NCBI GenBank assembly: GCA_022702705.1
Contig: CM040423.1
Location: forward strand, 125,687,852-125,751,851
From: Papilionanthe hookeriana x Papilionanthe teres
Lineage: Eukaryota > Streptophyta > Magnoliopsida > Asparagales > Orchidaceae
Direction: 5' to 3'
Length of the DNA stretch: 64,000 bases
Part shown: in pieces, positions 1 through 10,545 of the stretch
How the letters are laid out: each line of letters starts with the position of its first letter
Position numbering within the stretch: the first letter of the stretch is position 1
Position numbers and translations under genes: made by a program
The notes under the pieces: model-generated
What the model was told of the DNA's origin: nothing
Databases searched by the model: none
The model's input: the letters and a program-made list of their open reading frames with translations, nothing else

Positions 1-1112
1 AGGAGTTTAGGATTAAATTTTGGGTAAAATGCCTTGGCTATGAGGTTCAATTTGACGGATTTAGGTAAGATGGCAAAAATTGAAGCATTTTTATTTGGAT
101 TGAAATTCAGCTTAAAAATGGGTTAAATTGGACTTGTATTTGGATTTAATTTAATTTAGGCATGGTGAAATTGAGTTTAAACATGGTGAATTTGAGTTTA
201 GAATTGAAATTGGGGGAGAATTAGGTCAATTGAGTGGACATTGGGGGTGATTTAGGCTTTTTAGGCTTTAAAGGGCAATTTGGGGTTTTTGGTCAAAATG
301 GGTTAATTTGGTCAAATTGTGTCAAGTGAAGTGGTTTAAGTTGATTTTGGAGACATTTGGGATGATTTTGGAATTTTTGAAAATTTTTGGAATTTTTGGA
401 TTTTGAGAGATATTTTGGTCTTTTTGGGTATTTTTGGGGTATTTTGAGAATTTTAATAAATTTGAGGTGTATTGTGTATTTTGAGTGGTAAGGAATGTTT
501 TGGGATGATTTTTTGAGAGAATTTATGAGTTTGGATAATTTTGAGATTTTTTTTGTCAAAATTATGTTTTGAGAGCAATTTGGTAATTTGGTGGAGTTTA
601 GGGATAAGGTGTCAAAGGTTTGAATTTTTAGAAAAACTGGGGTTGAATGAGGATGATAACCAATTTGAGTCATGGACCAAGTGAAATCCCATTTGGATCC
701 TCCATGTGTTTGTTCTAACCAAAACCATAGCTTCGAGCCAAGGGCTTAAGGAACCACCCACATGAGTTTCCAAAAGAGTAGGGGATCAAGTGTGAAGAAG
801 TTTGATATGTTTGGTTCAGGGTTTGAGATAATGAGTGTAAGTGTAAAGTGGGTGTGATCGTGTGTGTGAGCCTCACCCAGACCAAGCCTCCCCATGTAAG
901 TCCTAAGGTTTGACCATATTATAGGGAACTCCTCTTGAGCTTCCTAGTGCTTGGTCTCATCTTCCTAAGTATTTAGAGGTTAAACTTTAAGCATTTGAAA
1001 ACTCTAAGTAAGGCAAAGAAGTATTTTTGAGTTTATATAGAGTCAGAGTTCCATTACTAGTCTTCTAAGATAGTCATCAGGAAAGTCCTATGGTTAGATC
1101 CTATGGTTATAT
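1..1112. repeat. Non-coding G/T-rich repeat, partial copy
   Basis: The plus strand is rich in G and T up to about 660, with degenerate runs of TTTTTGG and TTGGG. It is more mixed from 660 to 1112. The stretch 690-1110 resembles the reverse complement of 47950-48430: both carry GCCAAGGGCTTA, then CCAGACCA, then GTCCTAAGG, then CTAGATCCTA or GTTAGATCCTA, in the same order. I see no credible coding frame; the 126-residue minus-strand frame at 293-673 is low-complexity Lys, Ser and Pro. The class is unknown. A fragment of a large LTR retrotransposon is my guess, from length and composition. Confidence 0.6.
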
Positions 1113-1188
1113 AATTATTTTATTAATTTAAGTATATATTAGTATAATTTTCTTTAATTCAAATTATATAATAATAATTATAACAAAT

Positions 1189-1192
<4 letters not shown>
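1113..1192. repeat. AT-rich spacer
   Basis: This is nearly pure A/T. The string ATAATAATTATAACAAATAT at 1171-1190 recurs near 22125-22145 in another AT-rich spacer. The (TA)n runs therefore sit inside a wider, recurrent AT-rich sequence rather than being isolated microsatellites. Confidence 0.6.

Positions 1193-1247
<55 letters not shown>
1193..1247. repeat. (TA)n microsatellite
   Basis: Pure TA dinucleotide run of about 55 bp. It borders the 5'-truncated end of LINE-1. Confidence 0.97.
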
Positions 1248-1251
<4 letters not shown>

Positions 1252-2194
1252 ATTTCAACTGCAATTTTTCCGGTTCGGTTTGGCATCGGTTATCGATAGC
1301 GGGCGATTAAGAATTGTCATCTGGGAAGAATTCGATAATCTCCGGTTAGAGGGAATAGCCGGCATATTCAAACTATCCATCTCATTGTCATCTGGTTTCG
1401 TGGATGGCCGGGAACACCGGCAAATTTAATGGTATTGCTTGCCTCTTCTACCAAAGTGGCCAAAAACTGCAAAGCCTATCTACACAAAATCATCTGTCAC
1501 AAAGGCTTCACTAACCTGTTAAACATTGATTTACATACTACCTCTACTCCTGCCCCCAAGGTCTTATTGGTTAGTTGGCTTCCCCCCATTAGACCAACTA
1601 TTAAAATTAACACTGATGGCAGTTTCTCAAATTGGAGAGCTAGTGTTGGGGGCATTTTCAGAAATCATTATGGTCACTGTCTTCTTTATTTCTATGCTCC
1701 TGTACTAGCTTTGGATGCACTGGAAGCTGAATACATTGCAGTCCTTTATGCCCTTCAGCTAGCACAATCTGTTCACTGGTCTAACCTCTGGATTGAAGAG
1801 TATTCCACTGCTCTTGTTCATAACTTACATCTGGAGTGTGGTTCCCGTTGGAGGCACAACTCTTTGGATCCACCGGATTCAACAGCTCTCATCCCCTCGG
1901 ACTACCTTCTGCGCAATTTTAGGGAAGGAAACAAAGTTGCCTACTTGGGCGGCAAGTAAGGGTGCTTCCTCTCGGCGAGTGAGGGTATCCACTACCCCAA
2001 CTTATGAGTTAAACTTGCTCATTGCTTTGGGGACAAAGCCGAGCCTCCCCAACTTAGGCTGGGAGGAAATAATTCGGCATGGTTGGTATTTTGGCCTTCG
2101 GTTTTTTCTCACTGGTTGCGGTTCTCTGGCAGGTTGGAGGCTGGTAATCTCCTTTAATCAGCCCATTACTCCTTGGGGAGTGTCGTTGGATTAA
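1248..2194 (+). pseudogene. LINE-1 ORF2 remnant (RNase H domain)
   Basis: The readable frame starts near 1429 with a linker matching LINE-2 (NCKAYLHKII). The RNase H core follows, with INTDGSFS holding the first catalytic Asp and ALEAEYIAVL holding the Glu. The third acidic position, EVDS in relatives, reads EEYS here, so a catalytic Asp is lost. Near 1930 the frame shifts: the REGNK motif is in one frame and the following TWAASKGAS in another. No intact product is possible. RNase H would remove RNA from the RNA-cDNA hybrid after reverse transcription. Confidence 0.82.
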
Positions 2195-2361
2195 GTGTTT
2201 ATTGGGCACATTTTTTTGGGATAGGTTTATTTTACACTTAGGTTAGTTACTTTTCCCATTTTTTGTGAAGTTGTATTGAGTCATGTTTGTTCCCATTTGG
2301 GATATTTTGTAACTTCACTCCTTTAAATTAACATGTAGGGAGCCTATGTAGCTCCTTTCCC

Positions 2362-2362
<1 letters not shown>
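1248..2362 (+). mobile_element. LINE-1: 5'-truncated L1-type LINE, RNase H end and 3' UTR
   Basis: About 1.1 kb containing the end of ORF2 and a 3' UTR. It lies between two (TA)n runs. The 5' break falls between the zf-RVT and RNase H regions, as expected when reverse transcription stops early. The 3' end carries the signature of group I tails, ATTAACATGTAGGGAGC followed by TAGCTCCTTTCC, and then runs straight into (TA)n. The first 180 bp (1250-1430) are CpG-rich and poorly matched to LINE-2, whereas the rest is CpG-poor and matches well. I read the first part as sequence of doubtful accuracy. Confidence 0.88.

Positions 2363-2363
<1 letters not shown>

Positions 2364-2393
<30 letters not shown>
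2364..2393. repeat. (TA)n microsatellite
   Basis: TA run of about 30 bp directly abutting the 3' end of LINE-1. Confidence 0.95.
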
Positions 2394-2396
<3 letters not shown>

Positions 2397-2609
2397 TTAT
2401 ATAATTAAAATTTTTATTATAATAATTTAATATAATAATAATATTAAATAAATATAATTTAAAATTAAATAAGTATAAAAATTTACTATTATATAAATAT
2501 ATTTATTAAATATTTTTATTAAATATTTATAAAATTATAATTATAATACATTATTCAATTATTAAAATTTAATTAATAATTAATAATTAATAATTTAACT
2601 ATATTTAAT
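2394..2609. repeat. AT-rich spacer
   Basis: Almost entirely A and T, with repeated AATTAATAATTAATAAT motifs resembling the spacer at 21960-22060. No gene is visible. Confidence 0.6.
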
Positions 2610-2727
<118 letters not shown>

Positions 2728-2745
2728 AGGGATATAAAATGGAGT

Positions 2746-2774
2746 TGGCGGCTGTTCTTGCTCTGCTAGGGTTT
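2746..2774 (+). promoter_or_regulatory. LINE-2 leader with telo-box-like motif
   Basis: GGCGGCTG is followed by CTCTGCTAGGGTTT about 10 bp later. The same pair is found at the 5' ends of LINE-3, LINE-8 and LINE-12, and in altered form in LINE-9. Conservation at the start of the transcript suggests an internal promoter or translation element. TAGGGTTT is the telo-box core known from promoters of plant translation genes; a role here is inferred. Confidence 0.5.
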
Positions 2775-3072
2775 CTAGCATGAGTTTGCTGGTGGCTGTC
2801 CTGTAAGTGGTGGCTCAGGTAAGAAGGTGACTGGTGTGGGCTTGCTTTAGGATTCTTTTGGAGTTTTACTAGTTTACTGCTTAGTTTCTGGTAAAAAGGA
2901 CTTTCCCGGGTTTTCCTTTTTCAAACTTTACTGTTCCATTAGATTTCATTTTTGGCTTTTTTCTCCTTGGTCTGGAATCTGGTCTCCTAGCTTCTGGCTT
3001 GAGGCTGCAACCTTTTGTGGCTCCTAGTTTCTTCTCCGTGTGTTTCTCACTTCTTTTGGGCTGGCTCCTCTC

Positions 3073-4394
3073 ATGGCCAGCCCGATTAATTTGGCAACCA
3101 ACATTGAGCTGGCTAAAGCCACTTATGCTGGTGTGGTGGGCAATGCCCCTTCCATCACTGAATCTTCCAAACTTATTTTCCCCCTAAGACTGCATGATGC
3201 AGTAGCTGGTAGGATATCATGCCCCTTTATCAGACCCATTGAGGAGAAAGAGGGATGCCCTGCAGTTATTTTCACTAAAAAGGAATTGGATGAACTGGAT
3301 GATGAAGTTAAACTTAATCTAATTGGTAAGTTTATCTTGGGCCACCCAGAAATGGATTTTGTGAGAAAGTACTTTGAATCCCTAAACATTAAGGGCAGCT
3401 GGAAGATTGGTCTTCTGGATGGTAGGCATCTGGTCATCAATTTTACATCAGAAGAGGACTATGCATTGCTCTTTGCTAAACAGTTAGTTAGCATTGCTGG
3501 AGTGGAGATGAAGATAATAAAATGGACACCTGATTTTGATCCTAGCAGAGATCCTCCCATAGTGCCAATCTGGTTCAAATTCCCAAATCTCCCCTACAGA
3601 TATTTCAACCAAAATGCCCTTTTTCAAATTGGGAGATCCATTGGAACCCCTCTCAAACTTGATGCTGCAACCATTAACAAGGCTAAACCTAAAATAGCCA
3701 GAATTCAAATAGAAAGGGATATATCCCTCCCTGATATAAAAAATATATATATTGGGTCTGCTAAGGATGGACAGTCGCAAGAAGCTATCATGCAACAAAA
3801 ACCATACTTTTGTAATCACTGTAAAATTTTTGGACACACTATTGAGAGATGTTATAGAATCCACCCTCCAACTAGAAGAACTACAACTATAATTAAAGAT
3901 AACTCACCTTTGCAAGCTGATGGTGAAACTGGTTCAGCTGTAATGCAGCAAATAAATCTTTCTAAACAGCCACTACAGGAGATCAGACCTGTTGTACATG
4001 TGATATATGTTTCCCCAAGGAAGACTAGCTCCCTAGTTACTGTTGGGGGTATGATGTTTCTCCTTCTGGACTGGGGTCTCTCTCTAGTGATAATGTGGAC
4101 CACCAAAATTGGTGTAGAAGAGAAATTGAGGAGATTAGAATCATATCTCCCTCCAAATCATCTGATCAGTTAATAGATACACAGGTTCCATCTACCCCAG
4201 TGATCAATGATATGCAACATGAACTTGAAGGGAAATGGAATACCCAAACATCCAGAAAGAAGAAAAAAATCAATTCAGAAGTGCAGAAGCTAGGGACCCC
4301 TTTGTCTGAAGGGGAGTTGTCTGGTACATCAAAGACTAGGGGCAGGTCTAAATCAAGATCTCAGTCCTCTTTTCCTCACCCCCCAAATAAATGA
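3073..4394 (+). pseudogene. LINE-2 ORF1, DUF4283/zinc-knuckle protein (one frameshift)
   Basis: ORF1 proteins of plant L1 elements bind the element RNA and form the RNP. The ATG at 3073 (MASPINLA) is preferred to the GTG at 3040 because sister ORF1s begin similarly. Residues about 35-165 form the DUF4283-like domain, with HDAVAG, GHPEMDFVRKYF, GSWKIGLLDGRH and SEEDYALLF. The sequence KWTPDFDPSRDPPIVPIWF follows. The zinc knuckle CNHCKIFGHTIERC is intact (CX2CX4HX4C). The first frame ends at 4173. The expected C-terminus, with the basic patch SRKKKKINSE, is in another frame ending at the TGA of 4392-4394, so a frameshift lies near 4050-4120. The stop overlaps the ORF2 start as ATGA. Confidence 0.88.
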
Positions 4395-5644
4395 TTAATT
4401 TCCTATGCTGGAACATGATTGGTATTGATAACCACTTATCCCTAAAAAGACTCTTAATTCTCAACAAGAAACAAAAGTTTAGGTGCATTACTATTTTGGA
4501 ACCTCTGGTCCATAAATATCCACAAACAATCAACAGTAAACTGCATGGATTTACACATTATTCCAATTGCAATAACAAGATTTGGATTTCCTGTAGAAGA
4601 GATATCTCTTGGTCTATCCTTATAGACAATAAATAGTTTATACATTCTTCTTTCCAAATTAATGGTAAGAGTGGCGTTGTAACCTTTGTTTATGTTGGTT
4701 GTAGCAAAGATGAAAAACAGCTCCTTTGGGCTAAGCTACACAGTATAGGTGATCAGCTGACTTCTCCTTGGTTGGTGGGTGGTGATTTCAACAGCATTGG
4801 TTCCACTACAGAAAAATTAGGGGGCAGGGCTTCTAATATTACTAATATAACTACATTCATTTATAACATCCAAGCGGCCAATCTGTTTGATATTTGTTTC
4901 AAAGGTCCAGCTTTCACTTGGAGAAGAGGAAAAATTTGGGAAAGGCTGGACAGGATTTTGGTTAACAATTGCTGGATCTCAAACTGGCTTCTCACTTATG
5001 TGACACATCTTAGCCTAGCTAGTTCTGATCACAGGCCCCTCCTCATTTCCATTACATCCCCCAAACTTTCAGATTCTCCCCCTCCTTTCAGATATCTTAA
5101 TGTTTGGTCTACATATGATGAGTTTCAATGTATTGTTCAAAAGAATTGGTGTAATATTGCCCACCCTGATCCCCTAATTAAGTTAAGTCTTCTGCAGACT
5201 AAACTTAGCAAAGCTCTCAGACATTGGAGTTGGAACTCTCTTGGTGATTTCTCTCTTGCTGTACAGTTGGCTGATAGTGAAGTTACTACTATGGAAGCCA
5301 AAGTCCAAGCTGGCACTGCTACTGAGGAGCAACTTTCTTCTGCACAAACTAACCTTCTGCTTGCCACTGAAAAACTGGAACAGTACCTCAAACAGAAAGC
5401 TGCTTTAAATCACTTCATCAATGGTGACAGGAACACTCAATTTTATCATGCTTATATTAAATACAAAAAAAAATTCAATAATACACATTCTATTTACACT
5501 GATGAGGGCAGAAAACTTCTGGGTATTACTGATATTACCCAAGATGCTGTTAAACATTTTGATAAATTACTCAACCACTCTCCCATGCATAGAATGCTTA
5601 TTGATGGGTCCCATTTCCTAGATAATTTTAGTATACCAGTGAGC
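4391..5644 (+). pseudogene. LINE-2 ORF2, 5' part (endonuclease domain)
   Basis: It begins at ATG 4391 with MINFLCWN, as in the other copies. The APE-type endonuclease nicks target DNA for target-primed reverse transcription. Visible motifs are EPLVHKYP, GGDFNSIG, FTWRRGK with RLDRILVN, and SDHRPLLI. One in-frame TAG at 4634-4636 replaces the Gln seen in relatives (HSQF); otherwise the frame is open to the LTR insertion at 5645. The last part, DNFSIPVSLT, matches the linker before the RT domain, and the reading resumes at 7476 after the insertion. The single nonsense codon and the insertion are the main lesions. Confidence 0.9.
5640..5644. repeat. Target-site duplication, left copy (TGAGC)
   Basis: TGAGC here and at 7476-7480 flanks the insertion. 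Removing the insertion and one copy restores the LINE reading frame (VSLTDIPS). Five bp is the usual duplication made by LTR-retrotransposon integrases. Confidence 0.65.
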
Positions 5645-5682
5645 TTGACCCAATACTATATATATGCGTACTAAAAATTCAA

Positions 5683-5700
5683 TCCCCCGCAACGGCGCCA
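5683..5700 (-). other. Primer-binding-site-like sequence (tRNA-Asp)
   Basis: The plus strand reads TCCCCCGCAACGGCGCCA; plant tRNA-Asp ends TCCCCGGCAACGGCGCCA. It would prime minus-strand DNA synthesis of the parent LTR retrotransposon. It is now separated from any coding region. Confidence 0.7.
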
Positions 5701-6997
5701 AAAACTTGACCCGCAATCTGCTGATGAAAAATATAATAATTAATGCTTTTAAATATATGTAATAGATAATAATAGCAACTAGTGTATACAAATATAATTT
5801 TATTGAAAATATTTTACACACTAGGGGTACTACGCAAGTATACGTATCGTATCAAGTAATATAGGGCTTTGAAACAAAGACCCCAGAATCGATCCCACGA
5901 GGGGTGAGTTATGGATTTTTAAATATTTTAATTTTATTTTTGTGTATTTCTTTTATAGTTTATAAAATTGATATTTTAATTTACTAGATGCAATAATAAA
6001 AATGTAATGAAATGATTGATGTAAATAGCAAAAAGAACACAACTTTCTTCCTTTCAATTAATCCAAGATTTTCTAAGATAATGATAATATTTGTGGAGAA
6101 TATAAATTTATGGTATTGTACCAAATAGAAGCATTCATATTCTTTACCCTTTGATCCAGGTGTAACGAACATTGGCTAGCCTATAGATCAGGTCCGGATG
6201 TATTGTTAGTAGAAAGGGTTAATCTAGGCTCACACTACTAGATGTCCAAGGGTGGCTATGGTCGGCCATACTGGTGACCCTTTCCTTCTCTATAAACTAA
6301 ATCACAAGAATTTAGTCTGTCACACTAAAAACTTATTAATTCTTTGCCCATTAAATAATAACTTCCTATTTATTTGCTCTTCACCTTGAATAACCCGCAC
6401 AAGGCCTTCGACTACCCAAGGATTCATGTGATATCTACTAGTTAAGAATTCTCTCCTTCTAGGTATCAAAACTCTTCAACAGATTTTAACAATACAAGTG
6501 ATTAACTTGTAAAGTAAATGAAGATCCGGTATTAATATCATCACAATGTTTTAAAATATAAATAGTTTTTAATTCTCCATCGAATTTTATATTATCTTAT
6601 TTATCTTTTCATAATTGAAAGGAGAAAGTAAACTAACTACTCATAACACAATGAATTTAAACAACAAAACATGATAATAAAACTTTGAATAAAATTACAA
6701 ATACTTATCTCAAATGTTTCTCCTACTGAACCTCTGAATTCTTTTGACTCCAAAGCAAATAAACTTCAAAAGCACCAACTCTTTAAACTCTCAATACACA
6801 CTCTAAATAAACTCACTAATGAATAAAAGTGGCCCTAAAGTATTTCTCTAATTCTCCCTCTAGATGGGGCTCTAGATAGGGGCGTATGGGGGCGTTTTTC
6901 TCTGAAGGAGTGCCCTCCTATTTATAGGCTTCAAGGGTTGCCTTGAGGCACCTCTTCAAAATGTGTCCACATTCAATGAATCTTCTAGAAGGTGTGT

Positions 6998-7281
6998 CTG
7001 GCGCCTAGGCACCGGAATCTGGCGCCTAGGCACCGGACTCTGCATCCAGTTCTTCACACCACTTCACTTTGGATCGCACCTCTTCAAGATTAAAACCATT
7101 TCTAAGCGTCCAAATATATTGTATCACATGTCCTATAAACCAGGAACAACTTCTAGTATTCTAGAAGGTCCAATAACCGCTAACAACGTCAAAATAACCA
7201 TCCAAAAGTCATGAAAAATCTTGATAGATCCCGTATTGACCGGGCGCTTAGGCGCCGGATTCTGGCGCGTAGGCGCCAGAC
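6998..7281. repeat. Clustered GGCGCCTAGGCRCC palindromes
   Basis: TGGCGCCTAGGCACCGGA occurs twice in tandem at 6998-7042, and diverged copies (GGGCGCTTAGGCGCCGGA, TGGCGCGTAGGCGCCAGA) lie at 7241-7281. Each is nearly palindromic and GC-rich inside AT-rich DNA. The function is unknown; they are part of the LTR-derived insertion. Confidence 0.75.
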
Positions 7282-7475
7282 CAATAATTTTGACAATTTT
7301 GCATTTTGGCTCTATTTTTGCTCATTTTTGCTCCTTTTTCACTTTTTTTCTTCTTAAACATTTTTCCATCACCTATATCCAAAAACAAAAAAATACCTTT
7401 CATTAAAGCATAATATCCTTAAAAATTTGATAAAATTCAAAGCATAAAAATGGGTATTTTTTTATGGATCAAAGC

Positions 7476-7480
7476 TGAGC
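7476..7480. repeat. Target-site duplication, right copy (TGAGC)
   Basis: Partner of the copy at 5640-5644. The LINE-2 frame resumes here. Confidence 0.65.
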
Positions 7481-10215
7481 CTTACTGATATTCCTTCTCA
7501 TCAGGAAATCTGGAATGCTTTAAATTCAGTGGACAGTTCAAAGACTGCTGGGCCTGATGGCTACACTGCAGATTTTTATAAAAAAACTTGGAACCTGATT
7601 GGTGGGGATGTAGTTGCTGCCATTAAAATTTTTTTCAAAGGTCAACCTCTTCCCAGATATTTCTGTGCTTCTAATTTTGTGCTGGTACCAAAAAATGCCA
7701 TCTTGCAAAGATGGGATCCTTTCAGACCCATTTGCCTCACCTCTGTGATGAGCAAGACTATCAGTAAAATCATTGTGGGGAGACTTCAACCTCATTTAGA
7801 TAGACTGATTAGCCTAAATCAATCTGCCTTTATCAAAGGTAGATCCATTATTGATAATGTCCTCCTTGCCCAGGAGCTGATGTTGGATTTGGAGAAGGCC
7901 CATAGGGGAGGTAATTTGATCTACAAATTGGACATCCAAAAGGCTTATGATACTATGAATTGGGATTTTATTATTGATGTTCTAACTGCTAGAGGGTTTA
8001 ATCTCCAGAGCTATAATCTCATCAGTAGGTCGTCGGCTTCTAATGAACACTCCATCTTGATTAATGGTCAAGCCAGGGGCAGTTTTAATGCAACTAGAGG
8101 TTTTAAACAAGGAGATCCTTTGTCACCAACTATCTTCATCCTGGCAGTGGATTATTTCTCCAGAATGATTGATAAATCCTTTCTGAATAAGAGCTAAGCC
8201 AGGTACCACCATAGATCTAACATTGTTATCACTCACCTTAACTATACAGATGCATTATGCTCTTCTCTAGTGCTTGCAAAACTGCTGTGAAAAAGATGAA
8301 ACAATGTTTAAACTCCTTCCAAAGTCAATCAGGTATGATGTTTAACCCTGACAAATGTCAGTTGGTCTTCTCTAAACAGACACCAACACATATTAAGCAT
8401 TGGATTCAGGCACATACTGGCTTCACCTGTTGCACTCCTCCCATTAAATATCTTGGGGCCTAGCTTACTTTGGGATGGCTAAGCAAATTCAATTTGATGA
8501 TATCCTTACCAAGATTAACTCCCAACTTAATTGCTGGACAAACTCCTTCCTCTCAAATGGAGGTAGAATCCCCACCTACCTCTTTCAAATGTCAACTATG
8601 AAAAAAAGTACACAACTACAGATTGAAAGGGCTTTCAATAGATTTCTTTGGTCAGGTCAGAGACAGCAAATGCATTGGACTTCATGGCAAAAAGTAACAA
8701 AACCAGCTTTGGCAGGTGGACTGGGTTTCAAAGGCATCCCTCACATTCAGCAGGTAAAATTGAGTTAACTTTGGATCCATTTCAGAGCACAGAACTCCCT
8801 GTGGGACAAATTTATGAAGGGCAAGTACTATAGAACTACCCATCCTTCTCTTGCTGTCAGGAAACTGGGAGATTCAAAACAAAGGGTAAAGCTGCTCAGA
8901 ATTAGATAAACTACGGAAGATCTTTTTATCTGGGAATTGGGGGAAGGAGAAATTAACTTCTTGTTCGATAACTGGTGCCCAAAGGACTGGTTGCTCCCAG
9001 AGGGGTCCCTGTTGATCATGCTATTAAAGTTGCTGATTTATGGGATGGTCAAAATTTGTCACTCCCACATCTTAAAGCTTTTCTACAGGACCAATCTGCC
9101 CATCAGATCTCCACTATCAAATTCAACTATGGGAAACCTGATAAAATTAACTGGCAAATACATCATCTTCGAAGTATTACTAAAGCCATTTATAAGAAGT
9201 TATATAATTGGACTCCTGTACCTTGGGGGCAAATTATTTGGGGCAACTATCTGTCCCCATCTATGTCTTTCCTATGTTGGAGAACCTTCCATAGCATAAT
9301 TCCCACGGATGATATTCTGAAATTGAAAGGACAAAGGGGACCTTCAAAATGTGTGCTGTGTCATCATCAGGAAGAATCAATACCACATCTTTTCTTCAGT
9401 TGCTCCTTCTCCCAAGCTGTCAGGTCAAAATTAAATTCATGTATGGAGAGACTTAATTTACAATGGGAAACGTTCCACAATTGCTGGACAGACTGGAAGA
9501 AACAAAAAATTCATATTGTCCATCTCATTGCTATCTGGTTCATCTGGATGGCTAGAAACCAATCTAAATTTGATGGTATCACTGCTACTGTTGCCAATGT
9601 TACTAGAAACTGTAAAGCCTATCTGACCAAGCTCATTACACATAAAAAGTTTCAAAATGTTCTTCACATTACTCTTCCAACAACAGCTGGTACCTTTGTC
9701 AAAACTGTTAGATGGGAACCTCCATTAGCCACATCATTAAAATAAATACTGATGGAAGCTTCTATAATGATCGTTCTGGGGTGGGGGAAATTTTCAGAAA
9801 TCATCTTGGTAAGTGTCTCCTGATTTTCCATGCCCCTATGTTTGCCCAAGATGCTCTTGAAGCTGAGTTAATTGCAGCGGTGTGGGCACTGTAATTAGCT
9901 AGGACTGTCGATTGGTGTAACACTTAGATTGAAGTTGACTCTACTGTATTACTGAACCGTCTTGAAAATGACACACATACAAACTGGCTTCACAACTACT
10001 GGTTAAATCAAATTAATCATATTAGACCCCCCAACACAAAATTATCTTCTATTGTTAGAGAGGGGAATAAACCTGCACATTGGCTGGCTTGTACCGGTGC
10101 TGCTACCCAGGAAACTTTGGTTTCCAAGTCCCCCTCATCTGAGCTAAAGTTTCTAATTGCTGGGGATATTTTGAGGCTTCCCCACCTCAAACTGGATTTC
10201 CATGCACAGAGCTGA
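7476..10215 (+). pseudogene. LINE-2 ORF2, 3' part (RT, zf-RVT, RNase H)
   Basis: The RT domain opens with SSKTAGPDGYTADFYKKTW, followed by FRPICLTSVMSKTISKII, NQSAFIKGRSI, KLDIQKAYDTMNW and FKQGDPLSPTIF. A stop lies at 8196. At the active site YADD reads YTD and a one-base deletion follows (8243-8253), so RT is dead. The thumb region follows in other frames (CWTNSFLSNGGRI, FNRFLWSGQ). zf-RVT is at about 9250-9410: LSPSMSFLCWRTF, TDDILKLKGQRGPSKCVLC. RNase H runs from about 9710 with INTDGSFY, ALEAELIA, IEVDST and REGNKPAHWL, all acidic residues kept, but with two TAG codons. The TGA at 10213-10215 ends it. Confidence 0.9.
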
Positions 10216-10545
10216 TTTCTGCTGCTATATGCTGCTGTTTGGACATCTGCTATTACTATCCTGTTTATTTTATGATATTTTTTACATCAGTTTCATGTGT
10301 CTGTATTTCAAGCCTTAAGTCCTATTGTGGTGTCTTGCTGTGTTGTCAGGGGATTGGCTCTTCTTTGTTGTGGAACCACACCCTAATCCTTGTTTGTAAT
10401 ACTGATTGCAACATGTAAGGAGCTGTAGCTCTTTTCTTTCAAAAAAAAAATATTTTTTTTAGGAAAAGGAAAAACTCATTCAATAGAAGAGGTTAAATAC
10501 ATCTGATGAAGGGAAGTTTAACAAAATCCCCCAAAAGTAAAAGCC

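Larger units (their letters stand above)
5645..7475 (-). mobile_element. LTR-retrotransposon-derived insertion (tRNA-Asp primer site)
   Basis: This 1.83-kb non-coding insertion splits LINE-2 ORF2. On the minus strand TGGCGCCGTTGCGGGGGA (5683-5700) matches the 3' end of plant tRNA-Asp apart from one C/G difference. That is the primer-binding site type known from Athila-like Ty3/gypsy elements. The LTR would lie to its right. TGACCC at 5708 and GGATCA at 7466-7471 would be its short inverted TG...CA ends, giving an LTR of about 1.76 kb. Another TGACCC at 5646 may be all that is left of a second LTR. CAAGTATACG near 5835 and the ATCGATCCCACGAGGGG at 5888-5904 are strings common in such LTRs. No gag or pol is present. 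The exact ends are ambiguous by 1-4 bp. Confidence 0.7.
2729..10440 (+). mobile_element. LINE-2: near full-length group I LINE, split by an LTR insertion
   Basis: A complete element in order: leader with telo-box (2746-2774), ORF1 (3073-4394), ORF2 (from 4391, ending at 10215) and 3' UTR. The tail carries CAACATGTAAGGAGC, then TAGCTCTTTTC, then an A10 run. Without the insertion at 5645-7475 it would be about 5.9 kb, a normal length for a plant L1. The 5' end abuts (TA)n. The 3' end meets the 3' end of LINE-3 directly. Internal stops and frameshifts make it non-autonomous today. Confidence 0.93.

Noticed and set aside
293..673. 126-residue minus-strand frame
   Set aside because: Low-complexity Lys/Ser/Pro/Asn composition from G/T-rich DNA; no motif, and it lies in a repeat.
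1190..1429. Frame of Ile-Tyr repeats continuing to a possible protein
   Set aside because: The first half is translated (TA)n and the rest is a poor-quality part of LINE-1. The same applies to Ile-Tyr frames near 28780, 34740, 40760 and 60860.
5645..7475. Insertion as a DNA transposon or Helitron
   Set aside because: It has a 5-bp duplication and a tRNA-Asp primer-like site, and lacks long terminal inverted repeats or a Helitron TC...CTRR end.
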